Shown: piece after piece, positions 24,896 to 34,311 of the stretch
How positions within the stretch are numbered: the first letter of the stretch is position 1
Layout: every line of letters starts with the position of its first letter
Assembly (NCBI RefSeq): GCF_900637545.1
Contig: NZ_LR134376.1
Span: 1,693,001 to 1,757,000 of the forward strand
Source of the DNA: Aeromonas encheleia
GTDB lineage: Bacteria; Pseudomonadota; Gammaproteobacteria; Enterobacterales; Aeromonadaceae
Length of the DNA: 64,000 bases
Direction: 5' to 3'
Translations under genes and position numbers: made by a program
The notes under the pieces: model-generated
The model's input: the letters and a program-made list of their open reading frames with translations, nothing else
Told to the model about the DNA's origin: nothing
Databases searched by the model: none

Positions 24896-26704
24896 ATGCA
24901 ACAACCAGTCTACCCACAGCAGTGGCACAACCAGCACATCTACCCCTCCCTCGACAGCGCCATGCTGGAGGCGGACATGAGCCTGGCCCGCGCCAGCCTC
25001 GACGAGCTGACCGGCTTCATCAATGGCCTAGGGGCGGTGCGCGAGCAGGCCGATGCCCTGCAGGATTTCCTGCGCGAGGTACGCCTGCGCGCCCAGCGCA
25101 TCCGCAACATCGGCTGGAACATCGCCGTGCTGGCGGCCTCGCAGGGCAGTCAGGATGCCCGGGATCCGCTCGCCAAGCAGCTGGCCTCCCGTGCCCGCGC
25201 CCTCAATGCGGACCTGTTCAAGGCCCTGGCGCCGGTGGAGGATCTGATGCTGGGGCTGCCTGAATCCGAATTCGAGCGGCTGATGCAGGATCCGCTGCTG
25301 GGGGAGGAGGATTACCGCCTGCGCCACGAGCGCCGGCTGCAGGATCAGCGCCTGCCGGTGGAGGCCGAGCAGCTGGTGATCGGCCTCGGTACCGATGGCC
25401 TGCACGCCTGGGGCAACCTCTACAACGATCTGGTGGGCAAGATCCGCCTGCACATCGATGGGCGGGAGAGGGGGCTGGCCGAGGCGAGCAACCTGCTGTC
25501 CAGTCCGGAGAGAGCCCTGCGCCGGGAGGCCTTCGATGCCATCAGCGCCGGCTGGGAAGGGGAGCAGGAGACGGTGGCCGCCATCCTCAATGCCCTCAAC
25601 GGCTGGCGCCTCGAGCTGGCCCGCCAGCGCGGCAAGGTGCGTCAGCTTGATGCGCTGGATCTCTCCTGTCACCAGAGCCACATAGAGCGCGCCACCCTGG
25701 ACACCATGATGGCCGAGACCTATAGAGCCCGCGGCCTGGGCCAGCGTGCCCTAGGGCTGATGGCCGGCAAACTCGGCATCGACGAGTTGGGGCCGGAGGA
25801 CCTGTTCGCGCCGCCCCCGGCCTCGGTCAGCCGGACCATAACGTTCGAGGAGGCCATCGACATCATAGCCGCGGCCTTCACCCGCTTCGATCCCGAGATG
25901 GGGGAGTTCGCCCGCATGATGGCCGAGCGCGGCTGGATAGACGCGGCGCCGACCCCGAACCGGCGCACCGGCGCCTACTGCACCAAGTTTGCCGAGCCGG
26001 TGGAGCCGCGGGTCTTCATCACCTATGCCGGCACCATGGACAACGTCATCACGCTCGCCCACGAGCTGGGCCACGCCTGGCACAACTGGCTTATCCGCGA
26101 TCTGCCCATGAGCCAGCGCGGCTACCCCATGACCCTGGCGGAGACCGCCTCCATCTTCGCCGAGACCCTGGTGCGCAGCGCCCTGTTCGAGCAGGCCCAG
26201 AACCCGGAGCAGCGCCAGGCCATCGCCTGGGCCGAGGCGGACGGCGCCGCCACCTTCCTGGTCAACATCCCGGCCCGCTTCGACTTCGAGCTGGCGCTGG
26301 TGGCCGAGCGCGAGCAGGGCTATGTCCCGGCGGCGCGGCTCAAGAGTCTGACCGATGAGGCCTGGGGCCGCTGGTACGAGGGGAGCCTGGCGCGCTATCA
26401 CCCCATGTTCTGGGCCGCCAAGGCGCACTTTTCCATCGCCGGCTTCGGCTTCTACAACTACCCCTACCTGTTTGGCTACCTGTTCAGCCTCGGGGTCTAC
26501 CACCAGCTGATGAGCCGCCAGGCGCAGGGGGAGGCGAACGTGGCCGAGGCGTACCGCGCCCTGCTGCGCGACACCGGCCGCATGAGCGCCGAGGATCTGG
26601 TGGCCAAGCACCTGGGGCAGGACATCCGTGAGGCGGCCTTCTGGCAGGGCAGCCTGGCGCTGGTGGCCGCGGCGGTGGATCGCTTCGAGCAGACCCAGGG
26701 CTGA
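24896..26704 (+). CDS. M3-family oligoendopeptidase, paralogue 2
   Basis: A 602-residue metallopeptidase closely related along its whole length to the preceding gene, with HELGH at 389-393 and the same C-terminal FYNYPYLFGYLFSLGVYH block. The two evidently arose by tandem duplication. It lies 87 bases downstream with no visible terminator between, so they may share a transcript. Differences are greatest in the N-terminal helical domain (about 1-170) that shapes the substrate channel, suggesting different peptide preferences. Confidence 0.9.
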   Translation: MQQPVYPQQWHNQHIYPSLDSAMLEADMSLARASLDELTGFINGLGAVREQADALQDFLREVRLRAQRIRNIGWNIAVLAASQGSQDARDPLAKQLASRARALNADLFKALAPVEDLMLGLPESEFERLMQDPLLGEEDYRLRHERRLQDQRLPVEAEQLVIGLGTDGLHAWGNLYNDLVGKIRLHIDGRERGLAEASNLLSSPERALRREAFDAISAGWEGEQETVAAILNALNGWRLELARQRGKVRQLDALDLSCHQSHIERATLDTMMAETYRARGLGQRALGLMAGKLGIDELGPEDLFAPPPASVSRTITFEEAIDIIAAAFTRFDPEMGEFARMMAERGWIDAAPTPNRRTGAYCTKFAEPVEPRVFITYAGTMDNVITLAHELGHAWHNWLIRDLPMSQRGYPMTLAETASIFAETLVRSALFEQAQNPEQRQAIAWAEADGAATFLVNIPARFDFELALVAEREQGYVPAARLKSLTDEAWGRWYEGSLARYHPMFWAAKAHFSIAGFGFYNYPYLFGYLFSLGVYHQLMSRQAQGEANVAEAYRALLRDTGRMSAEDLVAKHLGQDIREAAFWQGSLALVAAAVDRFEQTQG

Positions 26705-26734
26705 GGCCTGGGCCCTCTCGCCAGCTGACAAGAT

Positions 26735-26756
26735 CCCGCCGAGAGGCGGGGTTTTT
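26735..26756 (+). terminator. Terminator of the peptidase pair
   Basis: CCCGCC and GGCGGG close a GAGA tetraloop and are followed by GTTTTT. Confidence 0.85.
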
Positions 26757-26949
26757 CGCTCGTCAGGCCCGCCGGGCAGCGGCGCAATCGGGTCGATTTG
26801 TCCGCGAGTGACCACAACCCCCGGATGAAATGCGTTTTCAGGCGGCTGGGGGCGTGATCCAAAGCAAGAAAGTTGGATGTTTTGGTGGCGCCACGGCCGG
26901 TCGCTGGGGTAGTTTCGATAGAACCGACACAGTTCCTGAGGTCTTATCC

Positions 26950-27489
26950 ATGATCATCTATCTGCATGGCTTCGATGCCACCAGCCCCGGCAATCATGAG
27001 AAAGTGCTGCAGTTGCAGTTTATCGATGATGATGTGCGCTTCGTTCACTACAGCACGGTGCACCCGCGCCACGACATGAGTCATCTGCTCAAGGAAGTGA
27101 AGAAGCAGCTCGACATGAGCACTGACCCCAAGCCGCTGATCTGCGGGGTGGGGCTGGGGGGCTACTGGAGCGAGCGGATCGGCTTCCTGTGCGGCATCAA
27201 GCAGGTGATCTTCAACCCCAATCTGCACCCGGCAGAGAACATGCAGGGCAAGATCGACAGGCCGGAAGAGTACGACGACATCGGCACCAAGTGTGTAACC
27301 GAATTTCGTAAGAAAAATTCAGGAAACTGCCTGTGTATCCTTTCCGTTCAGGATGAAATCCGCGATAATCGTGAAACTGAACGTGAATTGAAGAACTATT
27401 ACGACATCGTATGGGATGAGCACGAGACTCACAAATTCAAGAACATCTCGTATCATCTGCAGCGGATGAAGGCCTTCAAGGAAGCTTGA
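26950..27489 (+). CDS. ycfP: YcfP-family (UPF0227) alpha/beta-hydrolase-like protein
   Basis: A 179-residue esterase-like protein that opens [16 protein letters not shown]. The position of the nucleophile elbow reads CGVGLGGYW, with Gly where a serine would be, so hydrolase activity is doubtful. The rest ([33 protein letters not shown]) is typical of YcfP. ATG 26950 opens the conserved domain and follows GAGG. It precedes ndh, as in E. coli, with a weak hairpin between. Confidence 0.9.
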   Translation: MIIYLHGFDATSPGNHEKVLQLQFIDDDVRFVHYSTVHPRHDMSHLLKEVKKQLDMSTDPKPLICGVGLGGYWSERIGFLCGIKQVIFNPNLHPAENMQGKIDRPEEYDDIGTKCVTEFRKKNSGNCLCILSVQDEIRDNRETERELKNYYDIVWDEHETHKFKNISYHLQRMKAFKEA

Positions 27490-27515
27490 ACCATCACGTC
27501 AACCGATTTCGTTTT

Positions 27516-27540
27516 AGGGAGCCAATGGCTCCCTTTCGTT
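27516..27540 (+). terminator. Hairpin between ycfP and ndh
   Basis: AGGGAGCC and GGCTCCCT pair across AAT and are followed by TTCGTTTT. This may end ycfP transcription or attenuate read-through to ndh. Confidence 0.6.
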
Positions 27541-27563
27541 TTGAGGAACCAAGGAAAATCATC

Positions 27564-28856
27564 ATGATGAATATTGTCGTTGTAGGTGGCGGCGCCGGCG
27601 GTCTGGAGCTGGCGACCAGCCTGGGTCGCAAGCTGGGCAAGAAGAACAAGGCCAAGGTAACCCTGGTCGATCGCAACCGCACCCACCTGTGGAAGCCCCT
27701 GCTGCACGAAGTGGCCACCGGCTCCATGGATGCGGGCATCGATGCCCTGAGCTACCAGTCCCATGCCAAGAACCACGGCTTCGACTTCCAGCTGGGCAGC
27801 CTGACCGACATCAAGCGCGACGAGAAACGCATTGTGCTGGCGCCGATCCACGACGACAACGGCGAGCTGGTGGTGCATGAGCGGGAAGTGGCCTACGACG
27901 TGCTGGTGATGGCCATCGGCTCCGTCTCCAACGACTTCAACACCAAGGGCATCAAGGATCACTGCATCTTCCTGGACAGCCCGTCCCAGGCGCACCGCTT
28001 CTACAACAGCATGATGAACCGCTTCCTGCAGTTCGCCACCGAATACCAGCCGGGCGACAAGGTGAAGATCGCCATCGTCGGCGGCGGCGCTACCGGGGTC
28101 GAGCTCTCCGCCGAGCTCTACAACGCGGTGGAGCAGCTCTATGCCTACGGCTTCAAGAACCTCACCACCGACAGCCTCAAGGTGACACTGGTAGAAGCGG
28201 GCCCCCGCATCCTGCCGGCGTTGCCGGAGCGCATCAGCGGCGCCGCTCACCAGGAGCTGGTCAAGCTCGGGGTGGACGTGCGTACCGCCACCATGATCAC
28301 CGAAGCCACCAGCGAGGGGCTGCACACCAAGGATGGGGAGCTGATCGAAGCGGACCTGATGGTGTGGGCCGCCGGCATCAAGGCGCCGGACTTCATGAAG
28401 GAGATCGCCGGGCTCGAGACCAACCGCATCAACCAGCTGGTGGTGAAAGAGACACTGCAGACCACCCGTGACGAGAACATCTTCGTCATCGGCGACTGCG
28501 CTGCCTGCCCGCAGCCGGATGGCAAGTTCGTGCCGCCGCGCGCCCAGTCCGCCCACCAGATGGCGACCCAGGCGTTCAAGAACATCCTGGCCAAGATGAA
28601 CGGTGGCGAGCTGAAGCCCTACCTCTATCACGATCACGGCTCCCTGGTCTCCCTGAGCCGCTTCTCCACCGTGGGCAGCCTGATGGGCAACCTGATGCGT
28701 GGCTCCATGATGGTGGAAGGCTACCTCGCGCGCATGGTCTACATCTCCCTCTACCGGATGCACCAGGTCGCCTTGCACGGCTACATCAAGACCGGCCTCA
28801 TCATGCTGGTGGGCCGCATCAACCGGGTGCTGCGCCCGAGCATGAAGCTGCACTAA
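27564..28856 (+). CDS. ndh: Type II NADH:quinone oxidoreductase Ndh
   Basis: A 430-residue FAD flavoprotein that oxidises NADH and reduces quinone without pumping protons. The FAD site is [17 protein letters not shown] at the N-terminus. The NADH site is [17 protein letters not shown] near 180. A third motif ([14 protein letters not shown]) binds FAD. The C-terminal amphipathic, basic region ([20 protein letters not shown]) anchors it to the membrane surface. ATG 27564 follows AAGGA; ATG 27567 is also possible. It is followed by a terminator. Confidence 0.95.
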   Translation: MMNIVVVGGGAGGLELATSLGRKLGKKNKAKVTLVDRNRTHLWKPLLHEVATGSMDAGIDALSYQSHAKNHGFDFQLGSLTDIKRDEKRIVLAPIHDDNGELVVHEREVAYDVLVMAIGSVSNDFNTKGIKDHCIFLDSPSQAHRFYNSMMNRFLQFATEYQPGDKVKIAIVGGGATGVELSAELYNAVEQLYAYGFKNLTTDSLKVTLVEAGPRILPALPERISGAAHQELVKLGVDVRTATMITEATSEGLHTKDGELIEADLMVWAAGIKAPDFMKEIAGLETNRINQLVVKETLQTTRDENIFVIGDCAACPQPDGKFVPPRAQSAHQMATQAFKNILAKMNGGELKPYLYHDHGSLVSLSRFSTVGSLMGNLMRGSMMVEGYLARMVYISLYRMHQVALHGYIKTGLIMLVGRINRVLRPSMKLH

Positions 28857-28882
28857 GCCGGCGTCTGATCGCCAGGTGACAG

Positions 28883-28910
28883 AAGGAGAGGCCTGGCCTC
28901 TCCTTTTTTA
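28883..28910 (+). terminator. Terminator of ndh
   Basis: AAGGAGAGG and CCTCTCCTT pair and are followed by TTTTA. Confidence 0.85.
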
Positions 28911-29035
28911 TGGCCGCGGCCCGGTGCCCGCGAGGCGCCGAGAGGCCTTATCGAGCGACTGGCTATTAGCGGTGGGGGTATGTTGCCGGCCGCGGCTTTG
29001 GGGTAGTCTGGAACCCATTATCTCAGCTGGAGTTT

Positions 29036-29356
29036 ATGATGATCCTCTCAACAACCCCCACCCTGGAAGGCAAGGCCATTCGCGAGTACCGCGGCATAGT
29101 GGTGGGCGAAGCCATCCTCGGCGCCAACATCTTCAAGGATCTGTTCGCCGGCATCCGCGACATCATCGGTGGCCGCTCCGGTGCCTACGAGAAAGAGCTG
29201 GCCCGGGCCCGCGAGATCGCCTTCGATGAGCTCAAAGAGCGCGCGCAGGCACTGGGTGCCAACGCCGTGGTCGGCATCGACATCGACTACGAGGTGGTGG
29301 GGCAAAATGGCAGCATGCTGATGGTTAGCATCAGCGGCACCGCCGTGGTGCTCTGA
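29036..29356 (+). CDS. YbjQ family (UPF0145) protein
   Basis: A 106-residue protein with the YbjQ pattern ([39 protein letters not shown]). The family forms pentamers; a heavy-metal-binding label exists but is not proven. ATG 29036 follows TGGAG. It is monocistronic between ndh and the LD-carboxypeptidase. Confidence 0.9.
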   Translation: MMILSTTPTLEGKAIREYRGIVVGEAILGANIFKDLFAGIRDIIGGRSGAYEKELARAREIAFDELKERAQALGANAVVGIDIDYEVVGQNGSMLMVSISGTAVVL

Positions 29357-29520
29357 CACCCGCGTCTCGATGACAAGCCGATGAGCCGCTCATCGGCTTT
29401 GTTGTTTCTGACGGAAAGTCGCCATTTGGCGCTATTTTTGGTCTCCTTGTATGTCGTAATATGGATCCTTTATCCCATGCCGACGCCCTGAGGGCGGCGC
29501 AGGACCAAGGAGCGGACCTT

Positions 29521-30531
29521 ATGACACCCATCAAGCCCACGCGACTCAAGCGTGGCGACACCATCGGCTTTTTCTCCCCCTCCAGCGCGGCCACCGCCTG
29601 GGCGCCGAACCGCTTCGCCCGCGCCAAGGCGTATCTGGCGGCGCAGGGCTTCGCACTCAAGGCGGGCAGCCTGACTGGGGAGCGGGATCACTGGCGCTCC
29701 GGCTCCATCGCGGCGCGGGCCGAAGAGCTCAACGCGCTCATCCGGGATCCAGAAGTGCGCTGCATCATGTCGGTCATCGGCGGCAGCAACTCCAACTCCC
29801 TGCTGCCCTATCTCGACTACGAGGCGCTTAGAAGAGATCCCAAGATCCTCATCGGCTACTCGGATGTGACCGCCTTGCTGCTCGGCATCCATGCCCAGAC
29901 CGGCCTGGTGACCTTCTACGGTCCGGCGCTGGTGGCCTCCTTTGGCGAGTTGCCGCCGCTGGTTGATGAGACTCTGGCCGCTTTCCTGGCGATCTGCGGG
30001 GCAGGGGAGCGACCCTTGCCGCACCGGCTGCCAACACCGACGCACTGGACCGAGGAGCGGCTGGATTGGGAGCAGCAGACCCGCGCCAAGCAGTGCCAGC
30101 CAAACCGGCTGATCTCGGTGGGCAGCGGCCGGGTGAGGGGCAGGCTGATCGGCGGCAACCTCAACACCCTGGCGGGGATCTGGGGCTCGCCCTATATGCC
30201 GCCGATCGAAACGGGGGACATTCTGCTGCTGGAAGACAGCCTCATGTCGGCGGAGACGGTGGAGCGCTCCTTCGCCCACCTCAAGCTGTGCGGGGTGTTC
30301 GAGCGCATCGGTGCCCTGGTGCTCGGCAAGCACGAGCTGTTCGACGGCCAGGGCAGCGGCAAGCGGCCGCTCGACATACTGCTGGAGCAGGTGGGGGAGC
30401 CCAGGTTTCCCATCCTGGCGGAGTTCGACTGCGCCCACACCCACCCCATGCTGACGGTGCCGCTCGGCATCGAGGCCGAGCTGGATCTGGATGCCCAGCG
30501 CCTGAGCCTGTGCGAGCCCTGGTGGCGCTAA
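29521..30531 (+). CDS. S66-family LD-carboxypeptidase (LdcA/MccF-like)
   Basis: A 336-residue serine peptidase of the S66 family. These remove the terminal D-Ala from muropeptide tetrapeptides or, in MccF, inactivate microcin C. The nucleophile is in ILIGYSDVTALL; the catalytic glutamate and histidine fit LLLEDSLMSAE and CAHTHPMLTVPLG. The ISVGSGRVRGRLIGGNLNTL segment is MccF-like. ATG 29521 is set by AGGAG eight bases upstream. The length and motifs are closer to MccF than to classical LdcA, so a toxin-immunity role is possible. Confidence 0.85.
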   Translation: MTPIKPTRLKRGDTIGFFSPSSAATAWAPNRFARAKAYLAAQGFALKAGSLTGERDHWRSGSIAARAEELNALIRDPEVRCIMSVIGGSNSNSLLPYLDYEALRRDPKILIGYSDVTALLLGIHAQTGLVTFYGPALVASFGELPPLVDETLAAFLAICGAGERPLPHRLPTPTHWTEERLDWEQQTRAKQCQPNRLISVGSGRVRGRLIGGNLNTLAGIWGSPYMPPIETGDILLLEDSLMSAETVERSFAHLKLCGVFERIGALVLGKHELFDGQGSGKRPLDILLEQVGEPRFPILAEFDCAHTHPMLTVPLGIEAELDLDAQRLSLCEPWWR

Positions 30532-30551
30532 CGAGGGCTTGCCAGAGACAA

Positions 30552-30580
30552 AAAGAGGCCGCGGATGCGGCCTCTTTGCT
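30552..30580. terminator. Bidirectional terminator
   Basis: AAAGAGGCCGC and GCGGCCTCTTT pair across GGAT. It separates two convergent genes. Confidence 0.85.
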
Positions 30581-30597
30581 TTCACCTTCTGGCAGGA

Positions 30598-32874
30598 TCA
30601 GGGCAGGGCGTCGGCCCGGAAGCTGGCGCGGATCTGCGGCACCAGCGGCGAGGGATCGAAGCCCTTCTCCTCCCCCAGCACTGGGTGGAGCAGGGCCAGT
30701 TCCGGGATGGGGGTGAGGTCGCCTGCCAGCAACTGGCGGGTGGCCTGGCCCATCTGATAGAGCTGGCGCACCGGGTCAAACTGGCGCGCCAGCGACAGGG
30801 AGCCATCGTCGCGGGTGAAGGCCATCATGGGGATCTGGTAGGGGGCGTCGCGGGGCGGCTTGTCCCCGTGGATGCCCTTGCCCGCCGACATCAGGAACGG
30901 CTGGTGATCGCCAAAGGCCACCACCAGGTAGCGTTTGCCGGATTGATCCAGCGTCTTGAGCAGCCGCTCCAGGGAGGCCATGGCATCCACCACCCCGGTG
31001 TAGTAGGTGTTGAGCAACTGCCGATCGGCCGGGCTCTGATCCGGGCAGGCCTTGTCGATCTGCTGGGCCTGATAGCGATTGCCATCGAAGGGGCCGTGGC
31101 CCTGCATGGTGACCGCGTAGGCGAACAGCGGCTGGCTGTCCTGCTCGCTGCGCTTGAGCAGGTGATCGATCAGCGCATCGTCGGAGATGTAGAGCCCCTT
31201 GTGCTCCAGGCTGGTGAAGCGGGTATCGAACCAGCGCTCCTCATAACCGAGCGCCGGTATGGCCTTGGCGCGGCCCCAGAACTTCTCCACATAGGGGTGG
31301 GCGAACAGGGTCTTGTAGCCGTTTTTCTTCGCGCTCTGCGCCAGCCCAGGCACCTGCGCCGAGAGATAGTAGTAGGGCACCACCCCCTGCTTGAGCAGGC
31401 CCACCGGCAGGCCGGTGTTCATCTCGAACTCCGCCAGCACCGTCATGCCGCCGGTGGTGGGGGAGTGGATGGTCTTGCGCCACTGCGCCACCCCGGCGGG
31501 CAGGCTCAGGGTGGGGGCGGGGGCGCAGATCCTGCCTTGCCAGTCGAGCCAGAGCGACTCGTATTGCAGCACTATCACCAGATCGAAGCGCGGGGAGGGG
31601 CCCAGGGCCGACTGGACGGGATCCCGGTGACCGAGCTCGGGGGTACGCTCGTTGATCTGCAGGGGATAGCGGAAGACGTTGCCGCTTTGCAGCATCTCGT
31701 CCACCAGGTTGAACAGGTAGAGGCCGGGGCCGGAGCGGATGATGTCCCTGTGATAGTTGACCGCCCTGTCCACGTAGCGGACGTTGGCCCCCAGCAGCTT
31801 GTTGCCGGTCTGGGTGGCGAACACGCAGAGCGCGAAGAAGGCGGCGGTGGCGGCGACGGTGCGCAGCACCCAGCGCGACAGGGCAAAGCGCCAGCAGAGC
31901 CACAGCAGCAGGACGCCGCCCAGCACCGGCAGCACAGGATGTTGATCGAGCAGTATGTGCAGCAGCGCCATCAGGTTGCCGAGATCGTCGCCCCCGAGCG
32001 GCACCCCGTAGATGGCGATCTTCATGAAGTTGGCGAGCAGGCCTATGCCCGAAAGAGCCGTAAAGACCAGCCCCATGTAGAGATTGAAGCCCGCCAGGGC
32101 GCAGAGGCTCCAGCCCAGCACCATGCTGCCCCAGGCCAGGTAATAGTGCTCGGGCCTAAATCCTGACCAGAGCAGAAACTCCCCGAGCTTGAACACCACG
32201 AAGCCGTGCAGCAGCACGAAGGTGAGGTTGCCGAGCAGCAGGCTGCCAAACACCCGCGAGGCCATGCTGTGACGCAGCTGTGGCAGCAAGGCCCTGAGCA
32301 CCAGGGCGCTGGCCAGCAGCACCAGCAGCAGGCTGGTCATCAGGTAGCTGAGATTGAAGCCGCGCTCCGGCAGGGTCTGCAGGATCTGGCTGTACTCGCC
32401 GCTCTCGGGTCGATCCTTGAGCAGCAGGCCGATGCGCAGCTGGTAACGGCTGTCGAGGGCATCATCCGGCGCCCGCAAGGCGCTGTTGAGATCCAGGGTG
32501 CAGCGCTCCTTGCGACATTTCTGCCGCTTGTTCACCGACTGACTCAGCTGATCGATGCGCTCGCCCCTGTCGTTGAGCAGCTCGACCCGCACCTTGTCCC
32601 CCTCCTGCAACGGCTTGAGCAGCTGCCATTGGCTGCGCACCACCAGGTAGAGGCCGCGGCTGTCACTCTTGTAGAGCAGGCTGTGGCGGCTGAGGGTGGC
32701 GAGCGGCTGATCGGCGGGCCCCAGGATCAGCGGCTGGGCACGGCCGAGCCAGCTGCCGGGGTTGAGCACCGGCAGGATGAGCGTCAGCAGCAGCAGCGCG
32801 ACCAGCAGGCCAAACAGCAGCCTGGCCAGACGAGATGGCGGGGGGGAGCTGCGGCCGAAAACGGGGGCATTCAT
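30598..32874 (-). CDS. LTA-synthase/OpgB-type membrane sulfatase-fold phosphotransferase
   Basis: A 758-residue inner-membrane protein. One N-terminal helix (about 20-40) precedes a periplasmic domain of about 170 residues and then a cluster of helices. A large C-terminal alkaline-phosphatase-superfamily domain is periplasmic. Catalytic signatures are VLQYESLWLD (metal site), HSPTTGGMT with the likely Thr nucleophile, and VAFGDHQPFLM. Such enzymes transfer phosphoglycerol or phosphoethanolamine to glycans or lipids. ATG 32874 is chosen at MNAPVF, before the first helix. It diverges from a kinase-fold gene. The acceptor is unknown; LPS core or osmoregulated glucan are options. Confidence 0.85.
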   Translation of the reverse strand: MNAPVFGRSSPPPSRLARLLFGLLVALLLLTLILPVLNPGSWLGRAQPLILGPADQPLATLSRHSLLYKSDSRGLYLVVRSQWQLLKPLQEGDKVRVELLNDRGERIDQLSQSVNKRQKCRKERCTLDLNSALRAPDDALDSRYQLRIGLLLKDRPESGEYSQILQTLPERGFNLSYLMTSLLLVLLASALVLRALLPQLRHSMASRVFGSLLLGNLTFVLLHGFVVFKLGEFLLWSGFRPEHYYLAWGSMVLGWSLCALAGFNLYMGLVFTALSGIGLLANFMKIAIYGVPLGGDDLGNLMALLHILLDQHPVLPVLGGVLLLWLCWRFALSRWVLRTVAATAAFFALCVFATQTGNKLLGANVRYVDRAVNYHRDIIRSGPGLYLFNLVDEMLQSGNVFRYPLQINERTPELGHRDPVQSALGPSPRFDLVIVLQYESLWLDWQGRICAPAPTLSLPAGVAQWRKTIHSPTTGGMTVLAEFEMNTGLPVGLLKQGVVPYYYLSAQVPGLAQSAKKNGYKTLFAHPYVEKFWGRAKAIPALGYEERWFDTRFTSLEHKGLYISDDALIDHLLKRSEQDSQPLFAYAVTMQGHGPFDGNRYQAQQIDKACPDQSPADRQLLNTYYTGVVDAMASLERLLKTLDQSGKRYLVVAFGDHQPFLMSAGKGIHGDKPPRDAPYQIPMMAFTRDDGSLSLARQFDPVRQLYQMGQATRQLLAGDLTPIPELALLHPVLGEEKGFDPSPLVPQIRASFRADALP

Positions 32875-33130
32875 AGTGGGCTCATCCTTGGAGCGGGTGG
32901 GGTCGCTGCGGTGCGACTGCATCTATTTTGACCCGATGGTGATGGGCTTGTTCCTTGATGTCAATTTAATGACCGGAAGATGAATATTGTGTGACTGCCG
33001 CAACTTGCAAATTGTGATCCCGATCCAGGGGGCGAATTCATTCTGTGATGAAAGCGTCATCATGGCGCTTTGCCGCTGGTCTGCCTCCAGCTTGCTGCTT
33101 AGTCTCTCAATAATGGCTGGAGGTACATGT

Positions 33131-34219
33131 ATGAATCCCAAGGTTGCGGCACGTCAGGCAAGATTGCTCCAGATGCTGGAGAGCAAAGAGGAGATCCGGA
33201 TCGGCCGTGAGCGGGACTGTCCCCTGCCGCTTGCGCAACTGCTCAGGTTGACCGAGGCTCACCCGGCTGTACTCAAGATCTATCGCCACGGCCTCACCGC
33301 CGAGGTGTTCCATCTCAAGGTGGAGGGGCATCACTGGTGCCTGAAACGGCGCCGGCACGATTCCCTGGTGGCCAATGCCGACGGCAAGACCGCCTTTCTC
33401 ACCGAGCTGGAGCGGCGCCGCGAGATCGAGGCCCTGCGCGAGCTGCACCCCACCATCCTCTCCAAGGTGGTCTGCACCAGCTTCGGCTCCGCCCGGGCCG
33501 GGGTGCTGGTCTCCCCCTGGTTGCGCGGTGCCCCGGTCAGCCAGCTGGATAAACGCAATCTGGCACAGATGCTGGCGGTCCAGGCGGAGTTGGCCCGCTG
33601 GGGCTGGTTTGACTGGGATCCGAGCCCGGGCAACCTGCTCGACGATGGCCAGCAGATAGCGGTGTTCGATTTTGGCTACATGTGGCCCTTCGATCCACGC
33701 CACGAATTCAACTCCAACGGCCTGGCCGACCCCCAGTTTCATGTACCCGAGCGGCTGGAGACCCGCACCCTGTCCGGTCTCTGGCTGGATGAGGCCGATC
33801 CCCTGCCGCTGTTTCGCCATTGGCGCGAGCTCTGCCTCGCCTGGGCAAGGGAGGAGTTGCAGCATCTGACCCGGGAGGGGGCCAGTGCCCCCGTGCTGGC
33901 GCGGTTGCAGGGCTTGCAGGCGGAGTGGCGCTCGGCGCTGGCGAGCGAGGAGGGGCTGGCCGCCAGCTGGTGGCGCGACATGTACCGCAGCCATCATCTC
34001 GACATCCAGGACGATCTCAGCGGCAAGAGCTGCGGCCCGCTCACCCTGCGCCGCCTCGACTGGCTGGAGCGGGCGGTGAGCGAACACTTCCCCCTGCTGG
34101 TCGACAACCTGGGGCCCGAGGAGGCCGGGCTCGATCAGGCTGGGCTAATGGGCAAGCTGGCCGGGCTGCGCGGGCAGATCCAGGCCAACCTGCTGCCGTC
34201 CTCTGACCCCTCGGCATGA
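33131..34219 (+). CDS. Kinase-fold protein of unknown substrate
   Basis: A 362-residue soluble protein with kinase-like motifs: lysine K72 in HWCLKRRR, catalytic-loop-like WFDWDPSPGNLL (D163 and N168), and metal-binding VFDFG (D180). The usual HxD is replaced by DWD. The rest is helical with no membrane segment. It could phosphorylate a sugar or LPS component, or be a pseudokinase. ATG 33131 follows GGAGGT. It diverges from the LTA-synthase-like gene, which hints at a shared envelope-glycan pathway. I do not recognise a named family. Confidence 0.65.
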   Translation: MNPKVAARQARLLQMLESKEEIRIGRERDCPLPLAQLLRLTEAHPAVLKIYRHGLTAEVFHLKVEGHHWCLKRRRHDSLVANADGKTAFLTELERRREIEALRELHPTILSKVVCTSFGSARAGVLVSPWLRGAPVSQLDKRNLAQMLAVQAELARWGWFDWDPSPGNLLDDGQQIAVFDFGYMWPFDPRHEFNSNGLADPQFHVPERLETRTLSGLWLDEADPLPLFRHWRELCLAWAREELQHLTREGASAPVLARLQGLQAEWRSALASEEGLAASWWRDMYRSHHLDIQDDLSGKSCGPLTLRRLDWLERAVSEHFPLLVDNLGPEEAGLDQAGLMGKLAGLRGQIQANLLPSSDPSA

Positions 34220-34252
34220 TGCCGATGCCATAGACCGCGCAGAAATAAGCAG

Positions 34253-34288
34253 AAATAAAGAGAGGGGCCTTGGCCCCTCTCTTTATTT
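34253..34288. terminator. Perfect 17-bp bidirectional terminator
   Basis: AAATAAAGAGAGGGGCC and its exact reverse complement flank TT. It ends the kinase-fold gene and the convergent lysC. Confidence 0.9.
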
Positions 34289-34311
34289 CATACCGCTTAT
34301 CCGGACTTGGC

